NCBI RefSeq assembly: GCF_003946265.1 | Contig: NZ_RHNO01000005.1 | Coordinates: 62,001-126,000, forward strand | Direction: 5' to 3' | Length of the DNA stretch: 64,000 nt | Source of the DNA: Levilactobacillus yonginensis | Lineage (GTDB): Bacteria; Bacillota; Bacilli; Lactobacillales; Lactobacillaceae | Shown here: positions 24,701 through 32,408 of the stretch, one piece after another | Layout: every line of letters begins with the position of its first letter | Position numbering within the stretch: position 1 is the stretch's first letter | The notes under the pieces: generated by a model | What the model saw: only the letters and a program-made list of their open reading frames with translations | What the model was told of the DNA's origin: nothing | The model's database searches: none | Program-made: the position numbers and the translations under genes

Positions 24701-25021
24701 CTATCGCCGAACAATCAGTTCAATTAGTCCCTTTCTGGGTGCAAAATTCAGCCCATCGCAAACTTCCGTTAAAATTTTTCCGTACTCCGATAAAACATCT
24801 GCTGGCAATGGTGTATGGGTTCGTAAGTGTTCAATTAAATCTTGTGCCGAATCCATGTCGGCCAACGTCACGAACAATAAGGCATTATTAATCAAATCTC
24901 GTAATAAATCCGTCAGCAAACCATTGGGCTTACCGGCAGCATCGGTGATGACGACCTGCTGGCTCTCAACCTCTTGGTGATTCACAGAAATATGTTTTAA
25001 TACATCGAAAATCGTTTGCAC
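24701..25021 (-). CDS. Hypothetical protein, 106 aa
   Basis: GTG start at 25021 behind GAGGGAG. A helical, Leu-rich protein with acidic patches (LADMDSAQDLIEHLRTH); no signal or membrane segment. No family recognised. It is cotranscribed with the alpha/beta-hydrolase 9 bp downstream. Confidence 0.72.
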   Translation of the reverse strand: MQTIFDVLKHISVNHQEVESQQVVITDAAGKPNGLLTDLLRDLINNALLFVTLADMDSAQDLIEHLRTHTPLPADVLSEYGKILTEVCDGLNFAPRKGLIELIVRR

Positions 25022-25088
25022 GACTCGTCACTCCCTCATCTAAGCGTTGTGTTAACTAGATAATACAGCAATTCGTGTTGAACTGAAA

Positions 25089-26228
25089 CTAATTACCTGA
25101 AAACGCTTGCGAATCTACTTGTTTCTGATACCGGGCCATGACTTTTTCCTGTACTTTGGGGAGCGGTAGATCCGTAATTTCCCCCGCTGGCACCCACTTT
25201 CCCGGATAGAAAGGTAACCCTGGCGTCGTTGGTAAGTTGGCCTCCAAGAGCTTTACCTGCCAGCGCTGATGCGTATACGTATGACTTACTAGCCGGCCAC
25301 CGACCATCGTCAATGAGAGTGGTAATTGGTAGTCAGAGGCAAATAAGTTTTCCAAACTTTCAATATCCTGGGCCAGTGTCGCTTCATCACCAGCTTCTGC
25401 TGATTGCAGTGACGCCTTCGTAACAAACGGGAACGTCCAATACCCGGTTAACATTTCCCGTTCTGTCCGTTGAACCAGTAGATACCCCGCCGGTGAATGA
25501 ATAATTAGGGCGTAGTAATCAATTAGCTTTGGTCGAGGAGCCTTAGTCTTCACTGGAAAGTCTTCAACCTTACCTAATTGGTAGGAAGCATCAAAGTCTT
25601 TGACTGGTGAATGGGCTGGGTCAGAATTCTTGGCGGTCATGTAGCTGGAACCTAAATCCATGATGGCTTGGTTAAAAGCACCCGGCCGGTCCGGATCAAC
25701 AATCGGTTGGATAATTTCTTCAAACAGTTGTCGCGTCTTGGGCTTAGCAATATCCGCATCGATCAATAATAATCGACTAAAAACCCGGAAGGCATTGCCA
25801 TCGACCGCTGGCACCGCTTGTCCAAAGGCAATACTGGCAATCGCACAGGATGTGTAGGGGCCAATGCCGACTAGATCGGCCAAGGTAGCCGCCGTTGGGG
25901 GCCAGACGCCCTGATAGTCCGTGACGATCTGTTGCGCCGCGCGCTGCAAGTTTCGTGCTCGAGAATAATAGCCCAGTCCCTGCCAAGCCTTCAGTAAGGT
26001 CGCTTCATCCGCTCGCGCTAAATCAGCGACGGTCGGAAAAGTCGCCATGAATCGTTCGTAGTACGGAATCACCGTATTGACCTGCGTTTGTTGCAGCATC
26101 ACTTCACTCACCCATACGTGATAGGGATCGTGATCCTGCCGCCAGGGTAAATCGCGACCCTCACGATCGTACCAAGCCAGCAACTTTTGCCGAAATTTTC
26201 GAATCGTTGCCTCAGACCATTCTTTCAT
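25089..26228 (-). CDS. mutY: Adenine DNA glycosylase MutY, clusterless
   Basis: 379 residues; removes A opposite 8-oxoG. The N-terminal HhH-GPD domain has WVSEVMLQQTQV with the catalytic Glu, GLGYYSRARNL, the hairpin VGIGPYTS and AVDGNAFRV with the catalytic Asp. The C-terminal NUDIX-like domain recognises 8-oxoG (QRTEREMLTGYW). The four Cys that hold the 4Fe-4S cluster in most MutY are absent: the segment after MDLG at about residues 186-210 contains no Cys. Clusterless MutY is known from lactobacilli. The start ATG 26228 is seven bases after GAGGAGG; the upstream in-frame codons are not needed. Confidence 0.94.
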   Translation of the reverse strand: MKEWSEATIRKFRQKLLAWYDREGRDLPWRQDHDPYHVWVSEVMLQQTQVNTVIPYYERFMATFPTVADLARADEATLLKAWQGLGYYSRARNLQRAAQQIVTDYQGVWPPTAATLADLVGIGPYTSCAIASIAFGQAVPAVDGNAFRVFSRLLLIDADIAKPKTRQLFEEIIQPIVDPDRPGAFNQAIMDLGSSYMTAKNSDPAHSPVKDFDASYQLGKVEDFPVKTKAPRPKLIDYYALIIHSPAGYLLVQRTEREMLTGYWTFPFVTKASLQSAEAGDEATLAQDIESLENLFASDYQLPLSLTMVGGRLVSHTYTHQRWQVKLLEANLPTTPGLPFYPGKWVPAGEITDLPLPKVQEKVMARYQKQVDSQAFSGN

Positions 26229-26420
26229 TCTGCTACCTCCTCTAATGGTTCCCAGTGGCAACCAAGTTTGGCAGCACCGCTCCTAGGAACCGAGACTTAA
26301 TTTTTACATTCTAGCGAATTTCACTGGCCACGACAAGCTAACGGCCCAGCAACGCTTGACGCCACCCCAGGACTCCCCTATTATCAGAGAAGATATTACA
26401 TAGATAACGGAGTGGTAAAT

Positions 26421-28073
26421 GTGAAACGATGGGGACTCGTTATAGGTCTTGGGTTACTCTGTTTCGGCCTAACTAGCTGCAGTATTAGCCAGCGGGCAGA
26501 TTCAACCAGTGACAGTCAAGGCGTGATGACCAGAAAACAGGTGTTAACGCTAGCTACCAGCCGGCCGTTAACCACTTTAGACACGGATAAAATGACTGAA
26601 TTTGGTCGCCTGAATAACACGATTGAGGGTCTCTACACCACTACGGATAATGGACAAGCGGCATTAGCACTCGCACAAAAGGTTAAGGTCAATGCCAGTA
26701 AGACGACCTACACGTTTACGTTATGGAAGGATTCCTATTGGAGTAATGGGGACCGCATCACAGCCAAGAACTTCGTTTACTCCTGGCAGCGGGCTTTAGC
26801 ACCACAGACCAAGGCCCCAAACGCCGACCTTTTTACGGGAATTCACAACGCCCGCAAAATTCTTGACGGTAAACTTCCCGCCAGTGAATTGGGCGTTTCG
26901 GCACCCAGCAAATTCAAACTGATCGTCCACCTTGACCATCCGATGGCCGAACTGCCACAACGCCTAGCATACCCCCTGTTTGGCCCCCAGAACCAAAAAA
27001 TCGCTGAAAAATATGGCAAAAAATACGCCACCAAGCCCCAATACCAAGTCTACGCTGGGCCATTTATGGTCGGCACGCAGGGCAATACCCAGACCCACTG
27101 GCACATGGTTCCCAATCCGCACTACTGGGACAAACAGCACGTGTACCTCCAACGAATCAACGTTGACGTCTATAACAACACGTCTAGCATGTGGCAGGAC
27201 TACCGCAAAGGGACGCTAGATGAAGTGCGGTTGGTCTCCACGCAAAACATTAAATCGTATCAGAAACAGACAGCCTATACGGCACGGCCCTATTCTAAGA
27301 TGGTCATTTTAAATTACCGGCAGCAGGGCCCCAATCCCCTCGTTAATCAATTGTTACAGCAACGGCTTGCGCGACTTGCCATTTCTCATATTCTGAATCG
27401 TAAGAAATTGGGACAAGCCTCATACGGCGTGACCTCACTTCCCGCCCAAGGTGTCGTCCCAGCCGGATTAAGTCGGGGGCAAAAGGGAACGGCCGACTTT
27501 GCCGCTGCCCAGCCCAAGCAGGAAACCCTGGCCTACCAACCTAAGCTTGCCAAACAAGAATGGCAAACGGCTCGTCGCCGAGCGGGGGTTAAAAACGTCA
27601 CCCTATCCCTAAGTTATCTACGTGCTCCCAACAGTCTTAAAGTAGCAAAAGCCTTGCAACGCCAGCTCACCAGCTTGCCTGGACTGACCATCAAACTCAA
27701 GTCTCGCGAGTGGGCGGTCAATCAATCGGATGGTCCAACCGACACTGACCTAACGCTGGCAACACAACACGCCCAGTATGCCGACCCCCTGGCAATGCTG
27801 GCCCTCTTCACTAGCTCCAACATGGCCAACACAGGCCACTGGTCCAGTGCGGCGTACGATAAGCTCATCGCCCAGGCTAGCAACGCCCCGTCGTTTAACA
27901 ATCGCCGATGGCGGACCCTGCTTGCGGCTGAAAGCCGTTTAATGCAGGATCAAGGTGTCACACCACTGTTCCAACCGGCTAGCACGTACTTGATCAATCC
28001 TAAGCTAAACGGCGTGCAATACAACACCGTGGGGACGCAGTCCAACTTTAAGGAAGCCTACTTTGTGAAATAA
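26421..28073 (+). CDS. Oligopeptide ABC transporter substrate-binding lipoprotein
   Basis: About 550 residues, family 5 solute-binding protein (OppA/DppA). A lipoprotein signal peptide ends in the lipobox LTSC, so the protein is anchored outside the membrane. Core signs are WSNGDRITAKNFVYSW, YPLFGPQNQKIAEKYGKKYA and the NAQYADPLAML-type C-terminal lobe. No permease or ATPase gene adjoins it, so it must serve a transporter encoded elsewhere. The GTG at 26421 is eight bases after GGAG; GTG 26412 overlaps the site. It is paralogous to the protein at 37675-39315. Confidence 0.92.
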   Translation: MKRWGLVIGLGLLCFGLTSCSISQRADSTSDSQGVMTRKQVLTLATSRPLTTLDTDKMTEFGRLNNTIEGLYTTTDNGQAALALAQKVKVNASKTTYTFTLWKDSYWSNGDRITAKNFVYSWQRALAPQTKAPNADLFTGIHNARKILDGKLPASELGVSAPSKFKLIVHLDHPMAELPQRLAYPLFGPQNQKIAEKYGKKYATKPQYQVYAGPFMVGTQGNTQTHWHMVPNPHYWDKQHVYLQRINVDVYNNTSSMWQDYRKGTLDEVRLVSTQNIKSYQKQTAYTARPYSKMVILNYRQQGPNPLVNQLLQQRLARLAISHILNRKKLGQASYGVTSLPAQGVVPAGLSRGQKGTADFAAAQPKQETLAYQPKLAKQEWQTARRRAGVKNVTLSLSYLRAPNSLKVAKALQRQLTSLPGLTIKLKSREWAVNQSDGPTDTDLTLATQHAQYADPLAMLALFTSSNMANTGHWSSAAYDKLIAQASNAPSFNNRRWRTLLAAESRLMQDQGVTPLFQPASTYLINPKLNGVQYNTVGTQSNFKEAYFVK

Positions 28074-28108
28074 CCTGACTAGATTTCAGTTGAAATGATC
28101 CAATTTAA

Positions 28109-28144
28109 AAGAGAGGACTCGCTACGTGGCGGGTCCTCTCTTTG
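28109..28144 (+). terminator. Rho-independent terminator
   Basis: AAAGAGAGGAC ... GTCCTCTCTTT stem with inner CGC/GCG. Confidence 0.88.
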
Positions 28145-28165
28145 TTTATATTGATAATTTGCGCT

Positions 28166-28336
28166 CTCCGGCGACCAGAGGTGGGGCCTGCTGTGGGGAC
28201 GCTTCAGCCAAAAAACGGGCTTCCCGCTCGTTTTGAAGCCACGAAGCCCCCATGTCTTCAAAGACGCCCATGTCGTAAGCTAGCAAAAAACGCTAACTAA
28301 CGACATTTTCACTGCTGACCCCACCCCTAGCCGCCG
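28166..28336 (-). repeat. Structured repeat copy I (sense strand minus)
   Basis: CTCCGG terminus at 28166. Conserved GTGGGGACGCTTCAGCC, P3 GTTTTGAAG/CTTCAAAGAC and P2 TAGC/GCTA are present. The P1 stem is interrupted (GGGGCC side against GACCCCACC), making this one of the less regular copies. It is 17 bp from copy J. Confidence 0.8.
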
Positions 28337-28353
28337 TTACTCACAACATGAGT

Positions 28354-28532
28354 CGGAGGCCGTCAGGGAGGTAATTCGCAGTGACAACGGTGTTATTTGG
28401 CGTTCTGGGCCAAATTACACCGTGGGACGGGGCTGAGACTCGGCGAACTTTCCGAGGCTTAACCCCGTGGGAAAAGACCGCTCTATGGCTTTTCCCGGTC
28501 CCCACAGCGGACCACCTCCCTGACGGCCGGAG
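28354..28532 (+). repeat. Structured repeat copy J (sense strand plus)
   Basis: P1 GGCCGTCAGGGAGGT/ACCTCCCTGACGGCC, then CGCAGTG/CACAGCG. P2 ATTTGGC/GCCAAAT. P3 GGGGCT with CTCGG/CCGAG inside. P4 GGGAAAAG/CTTTTCCC. Ends 18 bp before the stop of the 106-aa gene. Confidence 0.9.
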
Positions 28533-28550
28533 ACGGCAACCAGTTCCGTT

Positions 28551-28871
28551 TTACTGATTACCGTCTAAATGTTCGGTACCTAGTTGTACTACAGCGTCGC
28601 TAACAAATTCGCTAGTGAGCCGCTGCATGGGGGTGAACTCGTGTCGGTCCTTATACGCAACGGGATAAGCCGCAATAACCGCCACCTTCAGACCATTTTC
28701 AGTCAGGAAAATTTGGCCAACACCACGATACTTTCCCTTGCTGTGGCGTCCTGTGCGCCAGGAGTGTAATTTAAAATCGCCATCCGGTTCTCGTTTAATT
28801 TCATACTGGCCAGAAGCGTTCGCAGCCACTGGCACCCCGACGTACTGATTCACGTCATACTTAGCCTTCAT
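28551..28871 (-). CDS. Hypothetical protein coupled to lipoate ligase
   Basis: 106 residues; its ATG overlaps the stop of lplA (ATGA at 28868-28871), so it is translationally coupled. The protein is beta-rich and basic in the middle (KLHSWRTGRHSKGKYRGVGQIF), with no signal peptide. No family recognised. The coupling suggests a function in lipoate handling or in a step sharing regulation with it (inference). Confidence 0.78.
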   Translation of the reverse strand: MKAKYDVNQYVGVPVAANASGQYEIKREPDGDFKLHSWRTGRHSKGKYRGVGQIFLTENGLKVAVIAAYPVAYKDRHEFTPMQRLTSEFVSDAVVQLGTEHLDGNQ

Positions 28872-29905
28872 TCAGCCACCTCCGTGAGTGCCGTGACAAT
28901 TGGCGAAATGGCATCCGCACCAAGAATGGCACTGATTGCTGGCTGAGTCAGTACGGCCTTAACCGCGGCTGGTGTTGTCGCTACACCCACTAACTGCTCG
29001 GCAATCTCAGCTAGTTCTGCGGACGTCCCGACTGTGCCAAAGAAGGCCATCGTCCGGAACTTGTCAGCGTGACGGGTAAAGTTCAAGTGTAATTGCCCCG
29101 TTGCCAATTCAAGCTTACGATACTCGCGAAAACCAGGGTTAGCCCCATAATTCCAAGCATCAGTATCGTACTTTTCGGCTAATCGTTGATCAATAATTTC
29201 CCAGTCATGCGCACTCAAATGGTAAGTCTCAATGTCAGTCAAGTTCTCGACTTCAAAGACGTGACATAGGAGGGCCTCTTTAAATTCTTGAATATCTAGA
29301 TTTCGGTATTCTGGTGCCAAGTACTGCCGCAGATTCGTAATCGTTACCCGGTTAGAATCCACACCCCGGTGCGGCTTGTCACTCGCTGGCAGCAAGGCCT
29401 TGTGCGCGGCATCAACGTTCAAATCATACATAATCGTCCCACCAGCGGCATAACCATCCCCGTTTTTAAACATCGTCATCCCGGAGAATTTCTTGCCGTC
29501 AACGACCAGGGCACTCTTATTACTGATTCCTGGATGCTGTACCCCCATCGCCGTCAGTGCTCGTAAGATTGGTTGGGCAAAGACTGTATAGTCACCAAAT
29601 TTGGACCCATCTTGGGGATCACCGTTGATAATGTGTTCAAAAATCAGATTCCGTTCGTCGTGATAGACTGCGCCACCACCTGACGTCCGCCGCACCAGCT
29701 GAACGTCGTGCTTGGCCAAGTACTTAAAATCGACCTCCATCGTGACGGTTTGATTGATGCCCACAATAACGGCTGGCTGGTTGACGTACATCATCAAACC
29801 GTGTCCTGGTAATTTCAAATCATTGACCAAGTAATTGTCGATTGACTGATTCACAATGGCATCCGTGACGACCTGTCCTTGGCGATTCGTATCAATTAGA
29901 AACAT
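28868..29905 (-). CDS. lplA: Lipoate-protein ligase
   Basis: 345 residues. The BPL/LplA catalytic domain shows the RRTSGGGAVYHD lipoyl-binding loop, GVDSNRVTITNL and the GMTMFKNGDGYAAGGTIMYDLN core; a C-terminal accessory domain follows (KLELATGQLHLNF). It activates free lipoate with ATP and attaches it to Lys of E2 or GcvH-type proteins. It is divergent from a GcvH-like lipoyl protein 156 bp away, a probable substrate. A 106-aa protein gene is coupled downstream. Confidence 0.94.
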   Translation of the reverse strand: MFLIDTNRQGQVVTDAIVNQSIDNYLVNDLKLPGHGLMMYVNQPAVIVGINQTVTMEVDFKYLAKHDVQLVRRTSGGGAVYHDERNLIFEHIINGDPQDGSKFGDYTVFAQPILRALTAMGVQHPGISNKSALVVDGKKFSGMTMFKNGDGYAAGGTIMYDLNVDAAHKALLPASDKPHRGVDSNRVTITNLRQYLAPEYRNLDIQEFKEALLCHVFEVENLTDIETYHLSAHDWEIIDQRLAEKYDTDAWNYGANPGFREYRKLELATGQLHLNFTRHADKFRTMAFFGTVGTSAELAEIAEQLVGVATTPAAVKAVLTQPAISAILGADAISPIVTALTEVAE

Positions 29906-29964
29906 GGGTGACTCTCCCTTCGCTGTGACTAAATTAAGTTCAGTTTAGCATAAGCCCTCAGGCC

Positions 29965-30027
29965 CAACAACTGATAAACGGTGCCGTGAGCAAGTTGTTG
30001 TCAGCGGTTACATCTAAAGCGTATACT
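29965..30027 (+). promoter_or_regulatory. lplA-gcvH-like divergent promoter region
   Basis: CAACAACT (29965-29972) and AGTTGTTG (29993-30000) form an exact inverted repeat. The second arm runs into the GcvH-like promoter: TTGTCA (29998-30003), 18 bp, TATACT (30022-30027). The repeat is placed like an operator for both genes. Confidence 0.55.
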
Positions 30028-30061
30028 AGATTCTAGCAATGACATTAGGGAGGAATACACG

Positions 30062-30445
30062 ATGACTGAACACCCACAATCATTTTGGCAACGACTCATG
30101 AACCTGTTCCGTGGAAAGCACGCGGCCAGCACCCCGACCGTAACCGTCAAAGATGGCGTTTGGCTGGAAATGCGGGACCAGGGACACTACCGCTTAGGTC
30201 TCACTAGCGACGCTTTAGAGCAGATCGGTGACATTAGCTTTGCCGACCTACCAATCCTCGCAGACGACGTCTTAGCCGCCGGAGATGACATCCTAGAAGT
30301 TGAGAGCGACAAGGCTGTCGAAAACTTCAAAACACCCTACGCGGGAACCGTGGTTAAGGTCAATGAGGATCTCGTCACAGATCCCACGGTTATCAACGGC
30401 AACAAGCAGGCTGATAACTGGGTCCTAGACTTACAAGTAGCCTAA
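30062..30445 (+). CDS. GcvH-like lipoyl carrier protein
   Basis: 127 residues. The lipoyl domain has the Lys acceptor in VESDKAVENF (K84) and the GcvH tail pattern YAGTVVKVNEDL, DNWVLDLQV. The protein is much like glycine cleavage H protein, but no GcvP, GcvT or GcvL is in the window. In staphylococci and streptococci a GcvH-like protein works with a dedicated ligase, a macrodomain protein and a SirTM deacylase; no macrodomain or sirtuin is visible here. Its divergent neighbour is lplA. A lipoyl relay or storage role is inferred. AGGGAGG precedes the ATG. Confidence 0.88.
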   Translation: MTEHPQSFWQRLMNLFRGKHAASTPTVTVKDGVWLEMRDQGHYRLGLTSDALEQIGDISFADLPILADDVLAAGDDILEVESDKAVENFKTPYAGTVVKVNEDLVTDPTVINGNKQADNWVLDLQVA

Positions 30446-30467
30446 TTATAGAAATATCAGGTTAAAC

Positions 30468-30510
30468 ATAAAGCAGGTCCGGAAATGGTTTCCGGACCTG
30501 CTTTATGTTT
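30468..30510 (+). terminator. Rho-independent terminator
   Basis: AAAGCAGGTCCGGAAA/TTTCCGGACCTGCTTT perfect stem, works in both directions. Confidence 0.9.
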
Positions 30511-30517
30511 AATAATC

Positions 30518-30718
30518 TTAGCAGTACCTGTCGCTGTGATCATCCTGATACATGTCGGCTGTACTGAAGAAATTAGCATCCGTATCATAGGATGCAGCTA
30601 ACGTATTCTGGACATTGATTTCATCGAACGGGTCCCTCCACTTGGCGCCTAACTGCCACGTTCCTAAGGAGACTTCATTGATATCAAAGTTGGTTTGTCC
30701 AAGTTTATGATACTTCAT
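30518..30718 (-). pseudogene. Aldo/keto reductase remnant (N-terminal 66 residues)
   Basis: The sequence reads MKYHKLGQTNFDINEVSLGTW, then TLAASYDTDANFFSTADMYQ, and stops after SDRYC. This is the first strand-helix units of an AKR barrel, normally about 310-330 residues. The conserved Asp of the FFDTAD motif is Ser here, and the catalytic Tyr/Lys/His lie in the missing part. It is therefore a truncated, decaying gene. A weak ribosome site remains before the ATG. Confidence 0.85.
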
Positions 30719-30928
30719 TCACTGTTCCTACTTTCTCAAGCCAGTCCAACCAGTGCTTATATCGCCTTTTATGCCGACTTTTATTTTGGCCGTCAACGTT
30801 CGCGTGAAACCGGTTGAACAAAATATTTACCATTTCCTCATAAAAGGACTACCATAAAAGTTGAAGCCGGTGGCATATGCCAGTAACACAAACCGCTGAC
30901 CCCAATTTTTATTTGGAGGTAATTGGTT

Positions 30929-31144
30929 ATGGCTGTTGTAGAAAAGACTGCTTTATTGGATGAAAAGATGAGTGAAGTATTTGACTGGTCCGATGCTTCG
31001 TTACCTGTACGGGACGCTTTGTGGGACCACTTCATGGAATCCAATGGTCACAACACCGATGAAACTGAAGCTTCTATGAAGGAAGTCGACGCTAAGTCAG
31101 ACGCTGAAGTCCGTTCTTACGTCGAAGAAAACCTCAAGAAGTAA
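30929..31144 (+). CDS. Small acidic protein, 71 aa
   Basis: ATG 30929 is eight bases after GGAGGT. The protein is acidic and helical (AVVEKTALLDEKMSEVFDWSD ..., ending VEENLKK) with no membrane segment. A strong terminator follows. The codon use and site quality suggest a well-expressed cytoplasmic protein. No family recognised. Confidence 0.8.
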   Translation: MAVVEKTALLDEKMSEVFDWSDASLPVRDALWDHFMESNGHNTDETEASMKEVDAKSDAEVRSYVEENLKK

Positions 31145-31160
31145 CCGGCTGTTTCAACCT

Positions 31161-31200
31161 AAAAAACACCCTGCCATTTATGTGGCGGGGTGTTTTTTTT
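31161..31200 (+). terminator. Rho-independent terminator
   Basis: AAACACCCTGCCA/TGTGGCGGGGTGTTT imperfect stem followed by T8. Confidence 0.88.
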
Positions 31201-31240
31201 ACGGTTAATTCTTAGATGGTTGTGCTCCAATGCTCCAACG

Positions 31241-31411
31241 CTCCGGTGTTCCGGGCGGGCGCCTACTGTGGGGACGCTTCAGCCAAAAATCGGGCTTCTC
31301 GCTCGTTTTGAAGCCACGCAAACCACGTGTCTTCAAAAGCGCCCGTGCTGTAAACTGGAAGCCCACCAGTTAACACCACCTTCACAGTTGCCGCCCGCCC
31401 GGAACACCTCC
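31241..31411 (-). repeat. Structured repeat copy K (sense strand minus)
   Basis: P1 TTCCGGGCGGGC/GCCCGCCCGGAA is perfect. P2 ACTGG/CCAGT, P3 TTTTGAAG/CTTCAAAA with CACG/CGTG inside, and the GTGGGGACGCTTCAGCC motif match copy I closely. Confidence 0.88.
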
Positions 31412-31610
31412 ACTGAGAATCAAACAATATTGAAAGCCACCATATTCCGGCTCTCAAAAGCTCTCAACTACCTGTTTAAAAACAAAAAATGGTCGCCACA
31501 TAACGTGACAACCAGTCCTTGGATTTAACCGATCAATTTTATAAACCATAATTGCTTTGGTAACTATCATAAAAATTAACTAACCCACAATTAATCCAAT
31601 CGCAATCATA

Positions 31611-31735
31611 GCCGCCAGTTGGCCGGGTGAGCGACGGCTGTGTGATTTTCGGGAGGCTTCATGTCGAGGAGCAAGACCGCCCTGTGGCTTGCTCCGGTCC
31701 CCACAGCAGGCGTTCACCCGGCCAGCTGGCGGCGG
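31611..31735 (+). repeat. Structured repeat copy L (sense plus, internal deletion)
   Basis: P1 GCCGCCAG-t-TGGCCGGGTGA with TCACCCGGCCA-g-CTGGCGGC is long and intact, and P4 GAGCAAG/CTTGCTC with ACCG loop and GGTCCCCACAGC is intact. P2 and the 5' half of P3 are deleted, leaving only GGCTTCATGTCGAG of P3. Confidence 0.88.
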
Positions 31736-31769
31736 TGAAACGTCTCGTATCAGGGTTTAATGCGGATCA

Positions 31770-32396
31770 TTAGTGATTGACGCGTGGTGTGACGTTGTAT
31801 GACCGCAGATAACGCCGACCGCTAGTCGGATCAATCACCATCCGAGTCACACTCGTATTAGCGGGCTCAGGGAGCGATGTGGTCGCTGGGGCGTTCATCA
31901 TCAACAGTGTCGTAGCTTTAATAGTCAGGCCGTGGCTGACCACCAAGATGTGATCATCCGGATGGTCCACGACTTCTTCAGCCAGCCACTGTCCCACTCG
32001 CCGTTGAATGGTCAGATAGGATTCGCCGCCAGCTTGGACCAAAACGTCGGGTAAAGCTTCACCGGTGACCGGATCAAACTCAGCTGGCAATTTGTCCTGA
32101 AGCTCACGAAAGTTTGCCCCGGTCCATTCACCGTAGTCAGCTTCCATCAGGCGATCATCGAACTGAGGAAACACGCTCAATGTCCGTGTCAAGGCTGCCG
32201 TTGTCTGCCGTGTCCGATGGAGCGGACTGCTGACCAGTTGATCGTAGCGTTCACTGCGTAGCCATTGCGCTAACCGTTCCGCTTGCTGTAACCCACCCAC
32301 GGTCAAGTGAGTCACTCCTGTATCTAACTGTCCCTGCATCAAATGGTCAACGTTTGCTTGCGTTTGACCATGACGCACCCAATCAAAGACTGTCAC
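31770..32396 (-). CDS. Histidine phosphatase (phosphoglycerate mutase-like)
   Basis: 208 residues. The N-terminal RHGQT motif holds the phospho-acceptor His; VSSPLHRTRQTT provides the second Arg, EADYGEW the acid, and VVSHGLTIKA the second His. It fits GpmB/CobC-type broad phosphatases rather than glycolytic mutase. The exporter gene lies 12 bp upstream, so the two form an operon. The substrate is unknown. Confidence 0.9.
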   Translation of the reverse strand: MTVFDWVRHGQTQANVDHLMQGQLDTGVTHLTVGGLQQAERLAQWLRSERYDQLVSSPLHRTRQTTAALTRTLSVFPQFDDRLMEADYGEWTGANFRELQDKLPAEFDPVTGEALPDVLVQAGGESYLTIQRRVGQWLAEEVVDHPDDHILVVSHGLTIKATTLLMMNAPATTSLPEPANTSVTRMVIDPTSGRRYLRSYNVTPRVNH

Positions 32397-32408
32397 ACAA
32401 TCACTTCC

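Noticed and set aside
3970-31735. Interpretation of the repeats as a CRISPR array or as simple intrinsic terminators
   Set aside because: Copies are dispersed, not regularly spaced with unique spacers, and they lack T tracts after the closing stem; separate ordinary terminators exist next to several copies.
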